Assembly: GCA_022360375.1 (NCBI GenBank)
Contig: JAKSCW010000433.1
Coordinates: forward strand, 1-10,313
Length of the DNA stretch: 10,313 bases
Direction of reading: 5' to 3'
Source of the DNA: Balneolales bacterium
GTDB taxonomy: Bacteria; Bacteroidota; Rhodothermia; Balneolales; Balneolaceae
Part shown: in pieces, positions 7,249 through 10,313 of the stretch
Position numbering within the stretch: position 1 is the first letter of the stretch
Layout of the letters: the number at the start of each line of letters is the position of its first letter
Translations under genes and position numbers: made by a program
Notes under the pieces: generated by a model
What the model was told of the DNA's origin: nothing
The model's input: only the letters and a program-made list of their open reading frames with translations
Database searches by the model: none

Positions 7249-7386
7249 ATGGAATCATACATCATAGGCATTGGTCAGAAAATGAGGGTTACCCATAAAG
7301 AGAAAGAGTTATACGCCAGTGAAAGTGCAAGACGAGCAAAAGTGGCAGATGCCTCAGATTCATTCCGTAGTTCTGTTGAAAACTAA
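7249..7386 (+). CDS. Possible 45-aa peptide, unknown
   Basis: An ATG-initiated frame of 45 codons ending in TAA, starting 25 bp after a TATATTTG promoter element. The peptide is hydrophilic with mixed charge, has a short hydrophobic start (YIIGIG, 4-9), and a central Ala/Arg/Lys/Glu-rich stretch (about 17-35) that could form an amphipathic helix. There is no Shine-Dalgarno, which is normal in this window. I do not recognise it. Alternatives are a non-coding leader of the downstream cytochrome gene or a remnant of a larger gene. The promoter placement is the only support for expression. Confidence 0.3.
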   Translation: MESYIIGIGQKMRVTHKEKELYASESARRAKVADASDSFRSSVEN

Positions 7387-7588
7387 TACCCACTCTGTTC
7401 AACCCGGAAAACGCACGTAGTTTGCAGAAATTCCAACTAAAACCAGTTGCTCTTGTAAAAGGCTTAACATTTCACAACAAAAACTTCTCGATAAATGGAA
7501 ACCTGTTACCTCCTAAAGATGTACATTAATGCCATGGGAAAATGAAATTTCCCCGCCTGGGTATTAAGAATCAAAATCATACGGGAAT
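7387..7588. other. Intergenic leader before the cytochrome gene
   Basis: About 200 bp without a supportable gene. The only structure I see is the GGGAAA/TTTCCC inverted repeat close to the cytochrome start. No TAnnTTTG element is present, so the cytochrome gene may depend on the promoter near 7220 or on an element I cannot recognise. Confidence 0.45.
7536..7553 (+). repeat. Inverted repeat upstream of the cytochrome gene
   Basis: GGGAAA (7536-7541) and TTTCCC (7548-7553) form a perfect 6-bp stem with a 6-nt loop, 35 bp before the cytochrome ATG. It could be a leader hairpin or an operator dyad; nothing else in the sequence decides. Confidence 0.3.
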
Positions 7589-8188
7589 ATGAAAACTAAC
7601 TATCACGTACCAGTTGCAGTATTCGCAATCGCTGTATCTCTAACTATGCTATCGTGTGTAAATAAGGAACATCAATCTGTGGAAAGTGGTACTGCGGATA
7701 AACCGGTAACGGTTGAAAACGCTGTGGAACATGGAGAATACCTGGTAAACATCCTGGGTTGCCATGACTGCCATTCCCCCAAAAAAATGGGGGAAAACGG
7801 CCCTGAAATTATCCCTGAACTGATGCTGTCCGGGTATCCAGCCGACCGACCCATCGTTGATTTTGACAGCGAACTGATTAAAGAAGGATTTGCCATGTTT
7901 TATCCCGATTTAACAGCCGCGGCAGGTCCCTGGGGTATTTCTTTTGCAGGTAATTTAACCCCTGATGAAACAGGTATCGGAAACTGGACCCAGGAACAAT
8001 TCAAAAAAGCATTGACGGAAGGCAGATTTAAAGGGCTGGATAATGGCCGGATGATGATGCCTCCCATGCCGTGGATTAACTATGCGGAAATGAAAGATGA
8101 AGATGTTTATGCCATTTTTGTGTACTTAAACAGCATTGAGCCTGTAGAAAATATCGTTCCCGCGCCCGTCAGCCCGGATAATATGTGA
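7589..8188 (+). CDS. Lipoprotein c-type cytochrome, single heme
   Basis: 199 residues. A lipoprotein signal (hydrophobic 8-20, then MLSC with Cys23) is followed by a charged linker to about residue 45 and one cytochrome c domain. The heme site is CHDCH (58-62) within the YLVNILGCHDCHSPK block. The GNLTPDETGIGNWTQEQF block (121-138) and the MMMPPMPW block (155-162), with a likely axial methionine among them, are hallmarks of the small cytochromes found beside dehydrogenases and oxidases in Bacteroidota. It would carry electrons at the periplasmic face of a membrane. No partner dehydrogenase or oxidase is adjacent, so its redox partner is unknown. About 20-30 residues between the heme site and the GNLTP block are longer than in minimal cytochromes. 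The ATG at 7589 gives a complete signal peptide. Confidence 0.88.
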   Translation: MKTNYHVPVAVFAIAVSLTMLSCVNKEHQSVESGTADKPVTVENAVEHGEYLVNILGCHDCHSPKKMGENGPEIIPELMLSGYPADRPIVDFDSELIKEGFAMFYPDLTAAAGPWGISFAGNLTPDETGIGNWTQEQFKKALTEGRFKGLDNGRMMMPPMPWINYAEMKDEDVYAIFVYLNSIEPVENIVPAPVSPDNM

Positions 8189-8207
8189 TGAAGGTATCTT
8201 CATATCA
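8186..8207 (+). terminator. Hairpin at the end of the cytochrome gene, possible terminator
   Basis: ATGAAG-GTAT-CTTCAT (8188-8203) forms a 6-bp stem with a tetraloop, extendable by TGA/TCA with one bulged A. It starts at the cytochrome stop codon and lies in the 61-bp gap between convergent genes, so it could serve both directions. No T-run follows on either strand, which weakens the call. Confidence 0.3.
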
Positions 8208-8249
8208 TCGGAACAAGACTTAAACTGAGAGGCGCTAAATACAAAACTT

Positions 8250-9179
8250 CTATTTCACTTCATCCTTCCCCGGAGAAGTCAACAGCGAGGTTCTTCTTGG
8301 GCTGTTCTCCAAAACATAATGCATACGATCTATTTGATCATTAGTAAATACATTCATTACCCGGTCGGGAGTGTAGTTCATGTAGTTGGCAATCATCACT
8401 TCTTCCCCATTACACCCGATGTACGGTTCGCTGTTGCGAACTACGCTATCCACAGCGGGGGTATCTTCGCAATAGTCGTTGGTTTCGCACTCATTGGTTC
8501 CCCATGTGTGCAATAAACCCAGGTAATGTCCCATTTCATGGGTAAGTGTTCGCCCCAAATTGTGCCCGCCTTCTAAATCCGATTCCCCAAAATGCGCCCA
8601 GTTAATGATGATCCCTTCCGCTCCGCCATCGAATGGTTTCTGAAACAAACTATCCCCGGGTAAGTCGGAATCCGGACCAGTCGCTTTTCCAAGAAGAAGA
8701 TTCGCGAAATCCTCCGGGTATGGTGCTGTCCAAATATTGATGTACCGCTCTGAATCCCAAAAACTGAAATAACCATACTGCTCGTATTCGGTGTTCGGTA
8801 TGTTTTCTGGTAAATCTTCGATTACCAATTTATGTCTCACAATACCATTTGTCGGGTTTCCGTCGGGATCTTGCCTGGCCAATACAAATTCTATGCGGGT
8901 ATCGCCACCATCGGGGTGCTCGTTGTATCCTCTTGTTCCCTCTTTTCTTCGGTAGTCCTCATTCAGAATTTCAATCTGCCGTTCAATCCGTTCTACCGAC
9001 AAATTTGTACCCGTACCAATTTCTTCCCCATTGTGCATTACATGTACCACAACCGGCAATACATATACCTCCCCTGGTGGATCGGAATCATTGGGGTTAT
9101 CAGATATCGGAGACTTTTCAGTGCAGGAACCCCATAACAACATCGCGGCCAATAAACAGATGCATTTTTTCATGCGCAA
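8250..9179 (-). CDS. M43-family (pappalysin/cytophagalysin-like) zinc metalloprotease lipoprotein
   Basis: 309 residues. The signal peptide (hydrophobic 6-16) ends in WGSC with Cys19, a probable lipidation site followed by a Pro/Asp/Asn-rich linker (20-36). The catalytic domain opens with YVLPVVVHVMH (39-49) and has the metzincin zinc motif HEMGHYLGLLH (214-224), where His214, His218 and His224 bind zinc and Glu215 is the catalytic base. The Met-turn is NYMNYTPD (265-272). Cys231, Cys237 and Cys256 flank DYCEDTP, as in M43B peptidases, and probably include a disulfide. The protein ends soon after the domain, with no PKD, fibronectin or C-terminal sorting domain, unlike many secreted Bacteroidota relatives, consistent with membrane anchoring. 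Met3 is an alternative start. It lies 91 bp downstream of a phosphatase gene on the same strand; a functional link is not evident. Confidence 0.9.
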   Translation of the reverse strand: MRMKKCICLLAAMLLWGSCTEKSPISDNPNDSDPPGEVYVLPVVVHVMHNGEEIGTGTNLSVERIERQIEILNEDYRRKEGTRGYNEHPDGGDTRIEFVLARQDPDGNPTNGIVRHKLVIEDLPENIPNTEYEQYGYFSFWDSERYINIWTAPYPEDFANLLLGKATGPDSDLPGDSLFQKPFDGGAEGIIINWAHFGESDLEGGHNLGRTLTHEMGHYLGLLHTWGTNECETNDYCEDTPAVDSVVRNSEPYIGCNGEEVMIANYMNYTPDRVMNVFTNDQIDRMHYVLENSPRRTSLLTSPGKDEVK

Positions 9180-9239
9180 GCATTACGGAATGATCCCGGA
9201 TTAGTGACGGCCACTTAGGGATAAATACAACTTTTAATA

Positions 9240-9256
9240 TTTCCTGAAACAGGAAA
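9240..9256 (-). terminator. Perfect hairpin after the PhoX-like gene, possible terminator
   Basis: TTTCCTG and CAGGAAA (9240-9246 and 9250-9256) are perfectly complementary, a 7-bp stem with a 3-nt loop, starting 14 bp after the phosphatase stop on the minus strand. The following minus-strand bases (TATTAAAAG) are AT-rich but not a T-run. It may end or attenuate transcription before the metalloprotease gene. Confidence 0.4.
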
Positions 9257-9270
9257 AAGGGAATACTATA

Positions 9271-10313
9271 CTACGCCCAGGGCCCGGTAATAGCAATGGT
9301 AAGTCCATCCTCCTGTATGTTCATGAAGAGTGTGCTTCCATCAGGAGAAAACGTGGCGCCGGCCAATTCGGAATTACTTACGGCATTCTTTCCAAGTTTG
9401 TACACTTCCCCTCTGGGAGTAACTCCAAGTAAGAAGTTCTCACGCGGGCCATCTTCGCACACAATCAGATCTCCCCATGGGGCAACGGTTAAATTATCCG
9501 CCCGCTGCACTACGGTACTGTCGTTAGGTTCCACAAATAATTCGAGTTTGCCCGGATTGTTTTTCTCACCAGCTGTTGCTTCCACTTCACTTGGGGTGTA
9601 CTTCCATATTTGGCCGTCTTTATTTGGGCCCCCATTGGTACAAGCAAAATATATGGCATCATTTCCAAACCACATCCCTTCACCCCGGGCGAAAAGAGCT
9701 GCTCCGTCTTTGAACCCCCGGTAGCGCAAATCATCATCATGAATTTTATCCAAATCGATCCATTCTACGCTCATTTCGACTCCAATTTGAATCTTTTGCT
9801 CTTCCCAATTCCGGGTATCCAGGCTTGGCTGGCCGCTAATAACTAACGCCTGAAGCTTTCCGCCATCTAACATTTTGCCGGGAGTGTTTGGAATAAATCG
9901 ATAAAGAATGCCATCAGATTCGTCTTCCGTCAAATAAACAACTCCACTTTCCGGATCAAGTGCAACGGCTTCATGGTTGAAGCGACCCATATCCAAAATT
10001 GGCTCAGGGTCAAACACCTGGGGTTCCAAAGAAGCCGGCACCTCAAATACATATCCGTGATCTTTAGCATATTGGCTGTTCGCTTTCAATACAATCTCTT
10101 CACAGGTTAGCCAGGTATTCCAGGGAGTTGGGCCACCTGCGCAGTTGCGAAGAGTTCCGGCCAGGCTCAAATATTCCGTTTCTACTTGCCGCGTCTCCGT
10201 GTTGTATACAAAAGTAGTTGTTCCGCCATCTGCCGGAACTCCCTCATCCCCTACGCCCGCGTCGTATATCTTTTCTTTCGGAAGTTTGGATAGCAATTCA
10301 AAATCTTCACCAA
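9271..10313 (-). CDS. phoX: PhoX/DUF839-type phosphatase, C-terminal part (5' end outside window)
   Basis: The frame stays open to the right edge; an in-frame TTG at 10294-10296 is not a credible start because coding sequence (GEDFE) continues upstream. Counting from that TTG, 341 residues show the PhoX propeller signature: TLRNCAGGPTPWNTWLTCEE (48-67), whose Cys52 corresponds to the iron-bridging cysteine of PhoX; FNHEAVALDPE (106-116) with Glu109; YLTEDE (121-126); ARGEGMWF (203-210); RADNLTVAP (265-273); CEDG (280-283); and the typical end ATFSPDGSTLFMNIQ...ITGPW. PhoX enzymes are Tat-exported, Ca/Fe-dependent phosphomonoesterases that release phosphate outside the cytoplasm. The signal region is missing here, so export cannot be checked. 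The DUF839 family also holds members of unproven activity, so the enzymatic call is likely rather than certain. Confidence 0.86.
   Translation of the reverse strand, partial: GEDFELLSKLPKEKIYDAGVGDEGVPADGGTTTFVYNTETRQVETEYLSLAGTLRNCAGGPTPWNTWLTCEEIVLKANSQYAKDHGYVFEVPASLEPQVFDPEPILDMGRFNHEAVALDPESGVVYLTEDESDGILYRFIPNTPGKMLDGGKLQALVISGQPSLDTRNWEEQKIQIGVEMSVEWIDLDKIHDDDLRYRGFKDGAALFARGEGMWFGNDAIYFACTNGGPNKDGQIWKYTPSEVEATAGEKNNPGKLELFVEPNDSTVVQRADNLTVAPWGDLIVCEDGPRENFLLGVTPRGEVYKLGKNAVSNSELAGATFSPDGSTLFMNIQEDGLTIAITGPWA

Noticed and set aside
7495..7545. 16-codon leader peptide frame before the cytochrome gene
   Set aside because: Frames this short occur by chance. It has no regulatory codon run and no ribosome binding site.
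8849..9193. 114-codon plus-strand frame opposite the metalloprotease N-terminus
   Set aside because: It is the antisense shadow of a well-supported gene, with no recognisable domain or promoter.
9296..9724. 142-codon open frame on the plus strand inside the phosphatase gene
   Set aside because: It lies wholly antisense to a gene with unmistakable PhoX motifs and shows no protein-like motif pattern of its own.
10294..10296. TTG as the start codon of the phosphatase
   Set aside because: The frame stays open to the window edge with family-like residues, and PhoX proteins have a longer N-terminal part with a signal peptide.

Overview
The window looks like a chromosomal segment of a Bacteroidota-type bacterium, most plausibly the Balneola/Rhodothermus side. 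This is inferred from moderate GC, lipoprotein-rich gene content, starts that mostly lack Shine-Dalgarno sequences, and TAnnTTTG-type promoter elements in the spacers. A sugar ABC permease instead of a SusC/SusD pair also fits that lineage better than classical Bacteroides. The assignment comes from features, not from a search. I see no tRNA, rRNA, CRISPR array or transposase.

Left part (1-3664, + strand): a carbohydrate operon. It holds the last 26 codons of a MalG-like ABC sugar permease, a 475-aa lipoprotein that resembles an (alpha/alpha)6-barrel sugar-active protein, and two tandem, divergent GH130 proteins (beta-mannoside phosphorylase/mannosidase family). Spacers are 5, 15 and 1 bp. 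The likely logic is uptake of a short mannose-containing oligosaccharide by the ABC transporter, trimming at the envelope by the lipoprotein, and intracellular cleavage by the GH130 enzymes. A PlsC-type lysophosphatidate acyltransferase (3771-4514) follows behind its own candidate promoter.

Middle part (4515-7092, - strand): a compact ergothioneine module, egtB then egtD, 8 bp apart. An 83-aa very basic protein, possibly a small winged-helix DNA binder, lies upstream on the same strand. egtD meets plsC tail to tail with no intergenic base. Only the two core ergothioneine genes are in the window.

An AT-rich divergent promoter region (7093-7248) carries two identical TATATTTG elements in opposite orientation. 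One faces the 83-aa gene; the other faces a possible 45-aa peptide gene (7249-7386) and, further on, a lipoprotein c-type cytochrome (7589-8188).

Right part (8250-10313, - strand): a secreted M43-type zinc metalloprotease lipoprotein and, upstream of it, the C-terminal part of a PhoX/DUF839 phosphatase that runs off the window end. A perfect hairpin lies between them. Nothing here is clearly an undescribed system. The best leads are the unassigned lipoprotein in the GH130 operon, the divergent GH130 pair, and the small basic protein upstream of egtBD.
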